In this document: positions 33,328 through 43,710 of the stretch, in pieces
How the letters are laid out: the number at the start of each line of letters is the position of its first letter
How positions within the stretch are numbered: the first letter of the stretch is position 1
Assembly (NCBI GenBank): GCA_032718475.1
Contig: JAUCBJ010002471.1
Coordinates: 1 to 64,000, forward strand
Length of the DNA: 64,000 bases
Direction: 5' to 3'
Origin: Nemertoderma westbladi
Taxonomy: Eukaryota; Xenacoelomorpha; Nemertodermatida; Nemertodermatidae
Program-made: the position numbers and the translations under genes
Notes under the pieces: generated by a model
The model's database searches: none
The model's input: the letters and a program-made list of their open reading frames with translations, nothing else
Told to the model about the DNA's origin: nothing

Positions 33328-34746
33328 ATTTGTCGCGTTTCGGCAACTGTCACGTTTAGGCAACTCAAATTCGCGTTTCGGCAACTGAACAATTCCTTTC
33401 ACAAACTGCTACAGTATATACTGTAGTTGTGTTTCGGCAACTCGTAGTTGCATTTCGGCAACTCGTAGTTGCATTTCGGCGAACTGAAGTTGCGTTTCGG
33501 CAACTAGTTCACATACGCTCGTATGTAATGTAACTGTGACTACATTCATTACCGGTATGTAAGTAAATGATAAATGATGACAAGTTTAAAAGTTAGTTAT
33601 AGTTATTGACGGCAGAGTTGTTAATTGGTCATTTATATGTGTACATTGGCAGTTTGCACATATGGCTGTGATAAAATATAATTTTGTCGTCTGATTGATA
33701 AATGTGGAATTTTTTTCCACCCGTGACGTTCCGTCCGTGACGCTGGACAGCTGTTACGCAAACTAACCTAAAATTAGAACTAATCATTGTAAGCTCTCCA
33801 TTTTGGGCTCAAACTGATCCTGAGATATGTCGGATTCTAAATAAAATAACTCTATCGACTGAGTCGAACGCGAGTTGAAAAACCAAAATTGAAATGGGGA
33901 ATAGATAAACAGTACTGTATGAATTAATATCAGATTGAATTTTAATATCAGGTTAAATTAATACTTATAATATATCGAATAATATGTAGACAATATGGAA
34001 TTAATAACATCAGTTTCTATATAAATCGAAGTAGTTGGAGTAGGCTTGGGGAAAATAATGTAGAATGAAAATGAATAATGGGAAATGTAATGAGGCAAAG
34101 GTAATAAATAATACTGATTTGCTCTGCCCTAATATGTTGATACAATGCGATGTTGACGTTGAGATTCCACCTATCTCTATACCTTAGGCTCTATACAGTA
34201 TCCAGTTGGCTGAAAAGTAGTTACTGGAAGTAAAGTATAATTTAGCTACAGTACCTACAGTAACAGTGTTTTACAGTATTAGGCCTAATTGCTTCAGAGT
34301 TTATTGCTGTAATACTGTTGGTGAGACTATACAAGTTTTGACATCAATGAACAACAATCAAATAATTATCATATTGGGTCTGTATTAATGCATCAAACTT
34401 TCGTTTTCAACTTTAATACAAACTATGTTGCTATATGTACAAATCCAAAGATGGTCTCAATTTAAACCGGCAGTCAAATCATTGGCCTTTGTTTACGAGT
34501 TGCTGAAACGCATCTATCAGTTGCCGAAACGCATCTATCAGTTGCCGAAACGCATCTATCAGTTTGCCTAAGCGCATCCTGTTAACAGTTGCCGAAATGC
34601 AACTATGAGTTGCCGAAAGGAAACTGAGTTGCCGAAATGCATCACTCAGTTGCCGAAACGCAACTTTGTTACCATGTTGCCGAAACGCGACTATGAGTTG
34701 CCGAAGCGCGGCTCTAACGTTACATCAGTTGCCAAAACGCGACAAC
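33328..34746. mobile_element. Foldback element B with tandem GTTGCGTTTCGGCAACT repeats
   Basis: Left arm (33330-33510): repeated units of the form GCGTTTCGGCAACT. Right arm (34495-34745): repeated units of the inverted form AGTTGCCGAAACGC. The tips are TTGTCGCGTTTCGGCAACTG on the left and CAGTTGCCAAAACGCGACAA on the right. The 13-bp direct repeat ACACCCCGAACGG flanks it (33315-33327 and 34747-34759). The interior of about 980 bp is AT-rich with no transposase. Same design as elements A and C. Confidence 0.85.
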
Positions 34747-34966
34747 ACACCCCGAACGGGGTAACTACTGTAATCTTGAGAATAGAAAAGGATGGACGAC
34801 ACAGATATAAAGGCCTACAATACAAGTACAAATAAACAATACAATGGCATTACATCGATATTGAATCCCAAATGCAAAGAGCGGTGGAGTAGATGGTGTC
34901 CCCCCTGAGGTCTTTAAAATACCTGTGTGTTTCAAGCTCACTTATCCCAACATAGCAGACTTATAT

Positions 34967-35815
34967 TTACTACGGCACATTCTAAATGTTGCGGTAGACC
35001 ACGGCATATTTACTACGGCACATTCTAAATGTTGCGGTAGACCGCGGCACATTTACCACGGCACATTCTAAATGTTGCGGTAGACCACGGCATATTTACT
35101 ACGGCACATTCTAAATGTTGCGGTAGACCACGGCACATTCTAAATGTTGCGGTAGACCACGGCATATTCTACATGTTGCGGTAGACCGCGGCACATTTAC
35201 CACGGCACATTCTAAATGTTGCGGTAGACCACGGCATATTCTAAATGTTGCGGTAGACCGCGGCACATTTACCACGGCACATTCTAAATGTTGCGGTAGA
35301 CCACGGCACATTCTAAATGTTGCGGTAGACCACGGCATATTTACTACGGCACATTCTAAATGTTGCGGTAGACCACGGCACATTCTAAATGTTGCGGTTG
35401 ACCACAGCACATTTACCACGGCACATTCTAAATGTTGCGGTAGATCACGGCACATTTACCACGGCGCATTCTAAATGTTACGGTAGACCACGGCATATTT
35501 ACCACGGCACATTCTAAATGTTGCAGTAGACCACGGCACATTAACCATCGAACATTCTAAATGTTGCTGTAGAACACGGCACATTCTAAATGTTGCGGTA
35601 GACCACGGCACATTCTAAATGTTGCGGTTGACCACAGCACATTTACCACGGCACATTCTAAATGTTGAGGTAGATCACGGCACATTTACCACGGCACATT
35701 CTAAATGTTGCGGTAGACCACGGCACATTTACCACGTCACATTATAAATGTTGCGGCAGACCACGGGACATTTACCACGGCACATTATAAATGTTGCGGT
35801 AGACCACGGCACATT
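34967..35815. repeat. Large minisatellite, unit CACGGCACATTCTAAATGTTGCGGTAGAC
   Basis: About 25 units of 27-29 bp, many followed by an optional 12-bp spacer ATTTACCACGGC, fill some 850 bp. Each unit contains CATTCTAAATG, which is nearly self-complementary. The 114-residue minus-strand frame is an artefact of the repeat. Confidence 0.92.
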
Positions 35816-37002
35816 AAGCTTGTCTTTGTGGTAATGTGACCGTTATGGGTTTCCGTACCTTTGGTGTCCATGTGTTGTCTATATGAGTGAGTAGAGAAGG
35901 GAATGTGTCAGATGGTAATAGTGTCTGTATGTAGTTGTATCCTAAAGTATTGTTATCTGACTTATGTAAATAGATCGTATTGTAAGTGGAGTGAAGTCGG
36001 AGTTAAGAGGTTTAATAAACCTGGCCCATATGTTGGGAATTGCTCTCTTTACCACGTCGCCAATCTTGTGCCAATCTCGATTGCTGCACTTCGGTTGTGT
36101 GTCGGTACCATCCTGCGCATATTGAACTGTCCAAGTCGCTTTCTATGTCGGATTGCAATGTTCAACAATGTGCGCCCCCTGGCGTCATACCGCGGCATTT
36201 CTTGTGGCTACAGCATCGCGCGCTCTTCCTACGCCTTACCTGGCCTGCTTTCTGCACTCAACTTTTCATATTCCAAAAGTGAGCTGGTGTCGCGTATTTC
36301 CCTTACCAAGCCGACATATCGTGAACTGATCAGCTCAAATTTCATTAGAACTACACTCACACTCAAAACAATCGGCATTGAAGAGAAAAGAGCCAGAATA
36401 CTCTCATAGTATGGCGTTTCCTAATCTGATATCCAACTATATTTGCAGCGCAAACTCCTATCATAATCACTTCTACCTGCACTCTGCAATCCACCCCCCC
36501 CCCCCCCCCCCCACCCCCTCCTCACTTAATGATAATATGGTTATGGGGTCGACCCTTCGACATCTGCACCAAGTTTTCTTATTTTTTACAATGGCCTGTT
36601 GCGTTTTGCTCCAACATGCTGTATGTGCTTTTTATTTACCTACATATGTTATCTTTGTCTGATGCGTTTTGCCCAAATATATGTGCACTTTATTTACCTG
36701 TTATCTTTATCCTATTGCCAATGATAAACTGTGCGTATCTACTTATATATGTATATATATTCCTTATATATATATTTTATCTAATATAATACCGGCTCGT
36801 CCGGGTGTTTTATGAAATGAATGGTATTGCCTTTTGATACAACATTATTCTGAGCTCTTTGTTGGAGTTTGTGCAAGGTTGAAACATTAGTAGTTGCCAG
36901 TTGGTGTGTCTGTTGGTTTCCGTCGTTTACGTCGATGTCTGTCATCTGTAGTAGGACTAATTAGTTATTTGTGATTTCCATAATTAACAAAACTTCTTGC
37001 AG
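35816..37002. other. Intergenic, no confident gene
   Basis: It contains a 168-codon plus-strand frame (35903-36409) of mixed composition with no recognised motif, overlapped by another frame. A poly-C run lies at 36493-36512. The rest is AT-rich. Confidence 0.4.
36493..36512 (+). repeat. Poly-C tract
   Basis: A run of about 20 C (CCACCCCCC-type), one of several homopolymer C/G tracts. Confidence 0.8.
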
Positions 37003-37064
37003 GTCGTTATATTTCACCTGGAAACTGCTAGAAACACCCAGTGTAAATATCGGAAATCTGAAAA
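37003..37064 (+). CDS. Possible 62-nt internal exon upstream of the 37166 exon
   Basis: It is bounded by a good acceptor (AACTTCTTGCAG|G) and a good donor (GAAAA|GTAAGA). Joined to 37166 in the phase that keeps the long downstream frame, it reads SLYFTWKLLETPSVNIGNLK without a stop. A second phase is also open but ends soon after the join. No upstream exon was found, so this remains a guess based on splice signals. Confidence 0.35.
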
Positions 37065-37165
37065 GTAAGAATTTATTTTGATTTATAAAATATACTCGAA
37101 AAATTACCCAAAATGTATATACTCTACATACTCTATTCAGCCATAGAATTGTCTTCTATTTACAG

Positions 37166-37572
37166 AACAGGAGCACAGCGGAAGTCCTTCACGAAAACAA
37201 TCCAAGAAATATCCGACTGTGACCGGAAGTAGTTCGGCAGACAAAGTCGTTCAACTACTATGTAAATCCCAACTTATGATTGTTAACGACGGACACTACA
37301 ACCAATCACGGTCTGCACCTGCCTCACCCACAGCTGGACCCAACCTACCCACCTATCGTAGCAACGACGATGCGACGACTGAAAGGAAGACGACCCCTCC
37401 GCCATTACCGATACGCAAACCGAGGGCGATGATTCCAGTGGGACGAGCTCATAGCGATGTTCCTACAAGTAATCGACAAGTTACTCACGACGGAGGTGTT
37501 GTTAGCGTAAGCGAAAGAATAAGAAGACTTAATCTCGGAGAAATTGTGGTACATAAACCAGATTCTGATTAG
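37166..37572 (+). CDS. Possible 3' terminal exon, Ser/Pro-rich basic protein
   Basis: A strong acceptor (GTCTTCTATTTACAG) precedes an open frame to a TAG/TAA region at 37570. The frame has no internal Met until well inside, as expected for a terminal exon. The translation begins QEHSGSPSRKQSKKYPTVTG and is disordered-looking. It has a proline/basic motif TTPPPLPIRKPRAMIP that could bind SH3 domains, and it ends SERIRRLNLGEIVVHKPDSD. GC content is higher than the flanks. The family is not recognised, and the rest of the gene may lie left or be absent. Confidence 0.5.
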
Positions 37573-38954
37573 GAATGCGAACTGGAAGATATTAAATTAT
37601 TTTGGAGATAAAAAGTGTTTGTTATTGAAATAGAAATTCTGTAGGCGTACAAACATCAGATGGGGGGGGGGGGGGGGCTCGATGCTATCAAAATTAATCG
37701 TTCTCAAGGGAAAAAATAAAAAAACGTTCAAAATAATAATAACGTGATGAATAATTAATTGGTTATAATAACTATGAAATACTAACACAAATACCAACAC
37801 CGTACACACAGTACCAACACAAACATCACTGATCGTAGTTGTACTGTGTGATCTATGGAAATAAATCAATAAGTTCAGTTGAATCCTAATTCAGTTGTGA
37901 TTCTCCTATGTAAACATTGGTGTTAAAATGACAGTCAATGGAAGTTAGCGTTTGTTTGTCAACAATTATCGGCACTCATCTTCCTCTAACACATCTGGGA
38001 ATTTAACAGCACTCTGTTCATGAATCATAAAACGATGTTTCTTTAGTAAAACCTTAGAAGAAAAATAATGTAACAAAAATAATGTTACAGATACGGTCAA
38101 TATGTTTGCATTTGCCACGAATGGAACGGCATATCATAATTGAGAAATATTGTATTTGGGCGGAGGGCGGGGTAGCATTACCGGAATATTAGATATTAAT
38201 ACGAGGTTCAAGAAGAGGGCCCCTCAGTCATTGTGGTACTTGTATATAATTGTTCTTATCACTTTATGGCCGCGGCCGGCTTATCCAATCCGATAGTCTT
38301 GATATCCAATCCGCGGTTGTCTTTCTTCATGAATAATATCTAAAAAATTCGTCAATCTTCAATCTTTTAACCCAAATTTCAAATAAACAAGAAAACAAAA
38401 ATTTGTACTAATTGATCGTAACAACAATGATGTCTAAAATCACATGCGACAGGACAATCACGGCTTTATTAAGTTCATAATTAAATTGGGTTAAAATATA
38501 AAACTAACTTTCATAATTAAATTGGGTTAAAATATAAAACTAACTATAAGAACATTCGAAGCAGAAATATAATTAATTATTACAAGGAAAACGTAGACCT
38601 TGTTTTCACTATTAGAGATATGGTAGGTTAATAGTGGTATTCAAAAATTATTATTAGTTCTTTCGATTAGTTTATTAATTTTTAGTTGTTATTATTAGTA
38701 TTAGTATTTTTTCTCTACATGTAATACGTAATTTTATTTTTAAATTGGTTGCTTCAGTCTGCAATATAAAATAGAAAGAATAATATTGGGTCTAATTAAG
38801 GCCCTATACACACATGGATCGTGAGTACCAGTTAAATAACTGGGAGCAAAACTTGGGATAGGAGTAGCGCCCTCTGGGGTAGCAGCTATCGAAAGAGGAG
38901 CCTTCGGGTCGCCTCCGGCTTCGGTCGATTGTTTGCTTGCTTTGCTTTTACACA
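37573..38954. other. Intergenic, no gene recognised
   Basis: AT-rich sequence with a poly-G run (37661-37677). A 35-bp direct duplication lies at about 38477-38545 (CATAATTAAATTGGGTTAAA repeated). No coding region is supported. Confidence 0.45.
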
Positions 38955-40013
38955 CATGGATGGTGTTATGCAAAAGGGTGTTAAGCCACAAAAGTTCAAT
39001 TTGAGATAATCGATGTCAAAGTATTTAACATCCTGTGTGATCGTTGTTGTATTATCCAGATACTGTTGTGTTTTTATAAGAAAACATTTATGGATATTAA
39101 AGTATTTTTCAAGTTAGTGTGCTAGAATATAGCATTTTATCCGAAATATTGATCAAAATGTGGCTTAACGCTTTGGGAAAACTTCATATGGACGGTGTTA
39201 TGCAAAAGGGTGTTATCCCACATTTTGTCGAAATTGAGTTTTTGGTATCATTCGATAAAGGAAAGTGTAATCTACCTAATTATGAGATCCTATTGCCCAA
39301 TAATACGAGGAAATGCCTTAAAAATATAATAAAGTTAAGCCACAATCCGGATTTGTGATTATTCAAAGAGTGTTAAACCTCAAATAATATTGCAAAAAAG
39401 ATTTAATGACACATAATAATTGTGTGGCTTGACATCTTTTTGCAAGTATGACACCTTTTGACAATTTAACGTTTTGCCAAATATGAAGTTTACCAAAAGT
39501 GTAAAGCCACATTTTGATCAATATTTCGGAGAAAATACTACATTCTATCACAAAAATTTAGACTTTAATTCAGACTTTAATTTTCCTAAATGTTTTCATA
39601 TAAAAACACAACAGTATCTTGATAATACAACAACGATCACACAGGATGTTAAAAACTTTGACATCGATTATCTCAAATTGAACTTTTGTGGTTTAACACC
39701 CTTTTGCATAACACCGTCCATATTTGGCAAAACGTTAAATTGTCAAAAGGTGTCATACTTGCAAAAAGATGTCAAGCCACACAATTATTATGCGGATTAA
39801 ATCTTTTTTGCAATATTATTTGAGGTTTAACACTCTTTGAATAATCACAAATCCGGACTGTGGCATAACTTTATTATATTTTTAAGGCATTTCCTCGTAT
39901 TATTGGGCAATAGGATCTCATAATTAGGTAGATTACACTTTCCTCTATCGAATGATACCAAAAACTCAATTTCGACAAAATTTGGGATAACACCCTTTTG
40001 CATAACACCGTCC
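38955..40013. mobile_element. Two interleaved inverted-repeat elements (order A-B-A'-B')
   Basis: Segment A (about 38955-39187) is the inverted copy of 39474-39722. Segment B (about 39188-39473) is the inverted copy of 39723-40013. Each pair has the same outer tip GGTGTTATGCAAAAGGGTGT and its complement at the far end, so two MITE-like elements overlap instead of nesting. Internal GTGGCTTAACG and AAGCCACA words recur. ORFs across it (39119-39358, 39474-39800, 39845-40030) come from the repeat and are not genes. No target duplication was identified. Confidence 0.82.
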
Positions 40014-40099
40014 ACATTAGCTTTCATCATTCATCATTGAAGTAAATACAGTATATTGCTTAGCAACTTAAAATGTTATCATTATAAACTTTATTTATT

Positions 40100-40285
40100 T
40101 ACAATTATATTGAAATTTATTTATATATCGTTTGTATTTTCTTATAATTTATTTATATATCGTTTGTATTTTCTTATAATTTATTTATATATCGTATGTA
40201 TTTTCTTATAATTTATTTATATATCGTTTGTATTTTCTTATAATTTATTTATATATCGTTTGTATTTTCTTATAATTTTTTTTGA
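40100..40285. repeat. Tandem repeat, unit TTATATATCGTTTGTATTTTCTTATAATTTA
   Basis: About five copies of a 31-bp unit containing TATCGTTTGTATTTTCTTAT, one of them with a single change (GTATGTA). Confidence 0.85.
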
Positions 40286-40842
40286 AAATGGATGAAGATA
40301 TCGCGGCAGGGTTGTTTCCCTACAGTATATAATGGATGAGAAAGAAAATGTGTCGATTTTGGATTCATCCAATTAATCTGAAAATAGGAACGCATAGAGT
40401 TATAGGTACACTTTACTATAGGCCTACTGCCGTCTTAAGGCAAAATACCATATCTCCAAAAATCGTGTTTTGAGTAATTTTAACGAAACGCGTTCTCTTC
40501 TACAAGTATGTTATTAATTGGAACTGCAAGTCACCCAAATATACTAACTTAGAATTTAAAATGCAAGATACACAACTTTTGTAATTTGGGAGCTTAAAAA
40601 ATGCTGAAAATATTTTATAGGGTGTTTTGCCTCGAAAATGTTGGGACAAATGAATCTGAAAGCTGATATAGGGTGTTTTGTCTATCAAGAGTTCGAGTCA
40701 AATAGTTTAATATCTTCAAATAATAATAATGCAGGGTGGAAATTATACTTGGAATTTTGTAGTTAAGGGTTGGGTTTTGGTAAATAAAGCAAATTATAAT
40801 TCAAAAACATGAGATAAACAGCTGATCATTTCTGTATAATTG

Positions 40843-40855
40843 GTTGCCTGGTAAC
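40843..40855. promoter_or_regulatory. X-box-like motif GTTGCCTGGTAAC
   Basis: A perfect match to the RFX X-box pattern (GTNRCC, one base, RGYAAC). It lies inside a mobile element with no gene nearby, so regulatory use is unproven. Confidence 0.35.
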
Positions 40856-41230
40856 GTCATCATGGTTACCATTCCATGAATATAAAGTACTTAAACTCAA
40901 CTCTGGGCAATCGACTATAGTTACATCTTTGCCCGTAAATTTTTTAGAAATATTCTAGCTAGCTACTGTATAACTATGTGACCATTTTTACAAAACCCAG
41001 TCCGCCAAAATCAAACTCAGTCTACTTTGCCTTGAAGTGCAGTCCTTCATTATTTACATGTTCAGTTCACCATCACACTTAAACTAACTAATTTCAAAAA
41101 TTTCTTGGAATTATTTGCCAAAGTCGTTGAATCAATTCATTGACTCTGTCTATGGGAACTCCTTTGGGTTGTGCCAGAGGACTGGACGTGGGATGCCCAT
41201 AGTGGCATTGCGCTTCAATAAGTTGACTCC

Positions 41231-41748
41231 ACACAGCCACATATGCTCCCCACAGCCACATATCCTCCCCACAGCCACATATCCTCCCCACAGCCACATA
41301 TCCTCCCCACACAGCCACATATCCTCCCCACAGCCACATATCCTCCCCACACAGCCACATATCCTCCCCACAGCCACATATCCTCCCCACACAGCCACAT
41401 ATCCTCCCCACAGCCACATATCCTCCCCACACAGCCACATATCCTCCCCACACAGCCACATATCCTCCCCACAGCCACATATCCTCCCCACACAGCCACA
41501 TATCCTCCCCACACAGCCACATATCTTCCCCACAGTCACATATCCTCCCACACAGCCACATATCCTCCCCACACAGCCACATCTTCCCCACACAGCCACA
41601 TATCCTCCCCACACAGCCACATATCTTCCCCACAGCCACATATCCTCCCCACACAGCCACATATCTTCCCCACAGTCACATATCCTCCCCACACAGCCAC
41701 ATATCTTCCCCACAGTCACATATCCTCCCCACACAGCCACATATCTTT
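41231..41748. repeat. Minisatellite, unit CACAGCCACATATCCTCCC
   Basis: Some 25 units of 19-21 bp (CCACA or CCACACA spacing) run for about 520 bp. Every frame on both strands is open, giving long artefact ORFs of Pro/His/Ser or Gly/Trp/Cys repeats. These are not genes. Confidence 0.92.
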
Positions 41749-41977
41749 CTAGGGTATTTTGCCCAAATGTAAATGCGAACAAACTGAAATTCCCGCCAAT
41801 ATCTAAGCATAAGTAATAGGAAATAACACTATTATAAGCTTTTCTAAGGAAAAACACCCCACCTTTAAAATGTAAGGTAAACTGAATAAAAGTGTTACTA
41901 AGGCAAAATACCCTATGTACCAGATTTTAGATGTAGGGTGTTTTGCCTTTAAATGACAGGGCTGAGGATCAAGCATA

Positions 41978-42773
41978 CTACTACTACTACTAGGATCGGC
42001 ATGCTGCATTGCAGCTGCATTTTTAAGAATGCTGTGCCGGCTTGTCAACAAAATTGCACCGCCACAACTCCCTATCACCCATGACATTTGCTAGATCATC
42101 CGCATCTTCAAGGCCAGTGTCCTTTAAGATGCGTCTCAAGAAAGTCATGGGCTGTCCACCATGCTTATTCACTCCATAAGGCTGCCAAAGTACAAGATTA
42201 TGCACTGGCTGGTCCTCACGGCGAAAGCAATGTCCTGCAAAGCGGAGGCGATTTCGTTCTAGTGTCAAGCTTGGGGGAACCAATGAGACACCTCCAATGT
42301 TATATAGTGTCTGGTTGGAGATGTGTGCATTGTACTTGACACAATGAACCCGGCGTAGCATTCTTGTGAATGTGCCATCCAGAGATTTGGTGTCCTCAGC
42401 AGTTAGAGCCCAGCATGGACTCCCGTAAAGGAGTACTGGAACTACTGCTGCTCTAAATAATCGGACCTTAAGTTTCCGATTAATTCTCGGTGACTTCCAA
42501 ATCCTGGAAAGCCTATTCAAGGCTGCCCATGCCTTTCCCTTACGTATTCGAAGGTCCTCACCTGACTTGGTAACAGAAGTCGTCCACATGCTCAAGCATA
42601 CCATCCTTTGAGCTTATGCTCATCCGATCAGAGACTTGCTGAGGACTTTCAAAGTTAACTGTCAAAATAATTAATAAAAAGACCAACACTAGAAGCAGCA
42701 TGTTCTAATGAGCTGAGGAGCCGTTGGGCTCCCTCTAGTGATTCTGAGAGTACTCCTAAGTCATCAGCAAAGT
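41978..42773 (-). mobile_element. 5'-truncated LINE insertion with 16-bp TSD
   Basis: A minus-strand non-LTR element cut off exactly at its reverse-transcriptase motif C (FADDLGVLSESLEGAQ) at the 42773 end. It continues through KLKVRLFRAAVVPVLLYGS, CWALTAEDTKSLDGTFTRML and RLRFAGHCFRREDQPVHNLV. The 3' end carries a (TAG)n tail, seen as CTACTACTACTAC at 41978. It is flanked by the perfect 16-bp duplication CTGAGGATCAAGCATA (41962-41977 and 42774-42789). Only one frame break separates the motif C piece from the 193-residue tail, so the insertion is fairly recent. Confidence 0.92.
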
Positions 42774-42943
42774 CTGAGGATCAAGCATAGGGTGTTTTAA
42801 ACTCGCAAAATATGACTTTATTGCATATATACCTTGTATTTCTTGGTTTCATTTGAAAGAGCGCCTTAAATTAGGCCGGTGTGTACAATAAAAAAAAATT
42901 TCAAAAATTTTGAGATAGGGCATTCTGCCTTAAGACGGCAGTA

Positions 42944-43470
42944 TAGTTCAGAGAATATGGTAATAAGGTCTTCTATTACAATCGTATAATTGAAGACCAT
43001 GTTTGAGAATGTTCAATATTAAAAAATAGTTTTGAAATTGGCAATTTATCAGAATTTTTGCAATATAATATATATATACAAACTATAGATAGGTGATGAA
43101 AGATGAAAGCTCATTATGTGCATCGGGCCTAAATAATTATTAAACTGAAGGTATTCGCGAGGTTTCTTTCTTAGATTAATGTCATTCGATTTGTACCATT
43201 ATATATTATTATGGAATACAAATACCCTAAATAGAGAGCAGCTCAACTATAGAAAAACATAATGAGATATTCAATTATGGCGCACCGCACACATAATTTT
43301 TCCCTGACATTTTCTTCAGATTCGGACCAAAAAGTAATTTATATTTAAGAATAAAATAAAATAGCGAATACAATTCAGTTGACAATAAATTAGTATACGA
43401 TAAGATATCAGTCAATAAACAGTTCCAGTGGTGAGATACGATGTAACTTTGCGAGCTGTTCAATCCCCAA
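42944..43470. other. Intergenic, no gene recognised
   Basis: AT-rich sequence downstream (on the minus strand) of the small secreted peptide gene. It probably includes its 3' UTR. Confidence 0.4.
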
Positions 43471-43692
43471 CTATTTTCGGCCATCTATGGCACAATGAAT
43501 CTCGCAGATATCCACGCACCCCGAGTAGGGGTACAAGGCCTGACAATCGAACATACACCTCATACAGCTGTATGGCTCCCAGTTGTCATGTCCGTAAAGT
43601 GTCCCGCTGATTTGTTGTGGGTATGGCGCACCAAAGGATACCGCCACCATGGTAACAAGGACTAGAAGTATTGAGTAGTTGTAGTTTGCCAT
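43471..43692 (-). CDS. Small secreted six-cysteine peptide with amidation-type C terminus
   Basis: The 73-residue precursor has a clear signal peptide (hydrophobic SILLVLVTMVAVSFGA, cleavage likely after residue 22). A short spacer and a C-terminal core follow, with six cysteines at 43, 46, 50, 59, 63 and 67 (C-x2-C-x3-C-x8-C-x3-C-x3-C). It ends Asp-Gly-Arg-Lys. Gly followed by basic residues at a precursor end is the classic signal for C-terminal amidation. The Cys spacing suggests a compact disulfide-linked helical fold. It could be a peptide hormone, host-defence peptide or other secreted effector, and the family is not recognised. A polypyrimidine tract and AG (TTTTCTTTAG) directly abut the ATG, so a spliced 5' leader is likely. 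Confidence 0.75.
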   Translation of the reverse strand: MANYNYSILLVLVTMVAVSFGAPYPQQISGTLYGHDNWEPYSCMRCMFDCQALYPYSGCVDICEIHCAIDGRK

Positions 43693-43710
43693 CTAAAGAA
43701 AATTAAAATA
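43693..43710 (-). promoter_or_regulatory. 3' splice acceptor directly before the peptide start codon
   Basis: On the minus strand, TTTTAATTTTCTTTAG ends immediately before ATG. It fits either a 5'-UTR intron or a trans-splicing leader acceptor. Confidence 0.5.

Larger units (their letters stand above)
40427..42941. mobile_element. TA-flanked inverted-repeat element (Tc1/mariner-like MITE) with later insertions
   Basis: The ends CTGCCGTCTTAAGGCAAAAT (left) and ATTCTGCCTTAAGACGGCAG (right) are inverted copies with one mismatch. Both are bounded by TA (40425-40426 and 42942-42943). The motif AGGGTGTTTTGCC or its complement recurs inside (40618, 40672, 41903, 41937, 42788), like subterminal binding repeats. 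The interior holds a minisatellite and a younger LINE insertion. Without those it would be about 1.2 kb. It encodes no transposase. Confidence 0.75.

Noticed and set aside
35111-35455. 114-codon minus-strand ORF
   Set aside because: Translation of the 27-29-bp minisatellite, not a gene.
35903-36409. 168-codon ORF
   Set aside because: Mixed composition, overlapping frames, no motif or splice context.
39119-40030. Several 60-108-codon ORFs
   Set aside because: They mirror each other across inverted repeats and represent element sequence.
41094-41857. Long ORFs of 100-235 codons on both strands
   Set aside because: They lie in the CACAGCCACATATCCTCCC minisatellite, whose units contain no stop in any frame; the translations are pure repeats.
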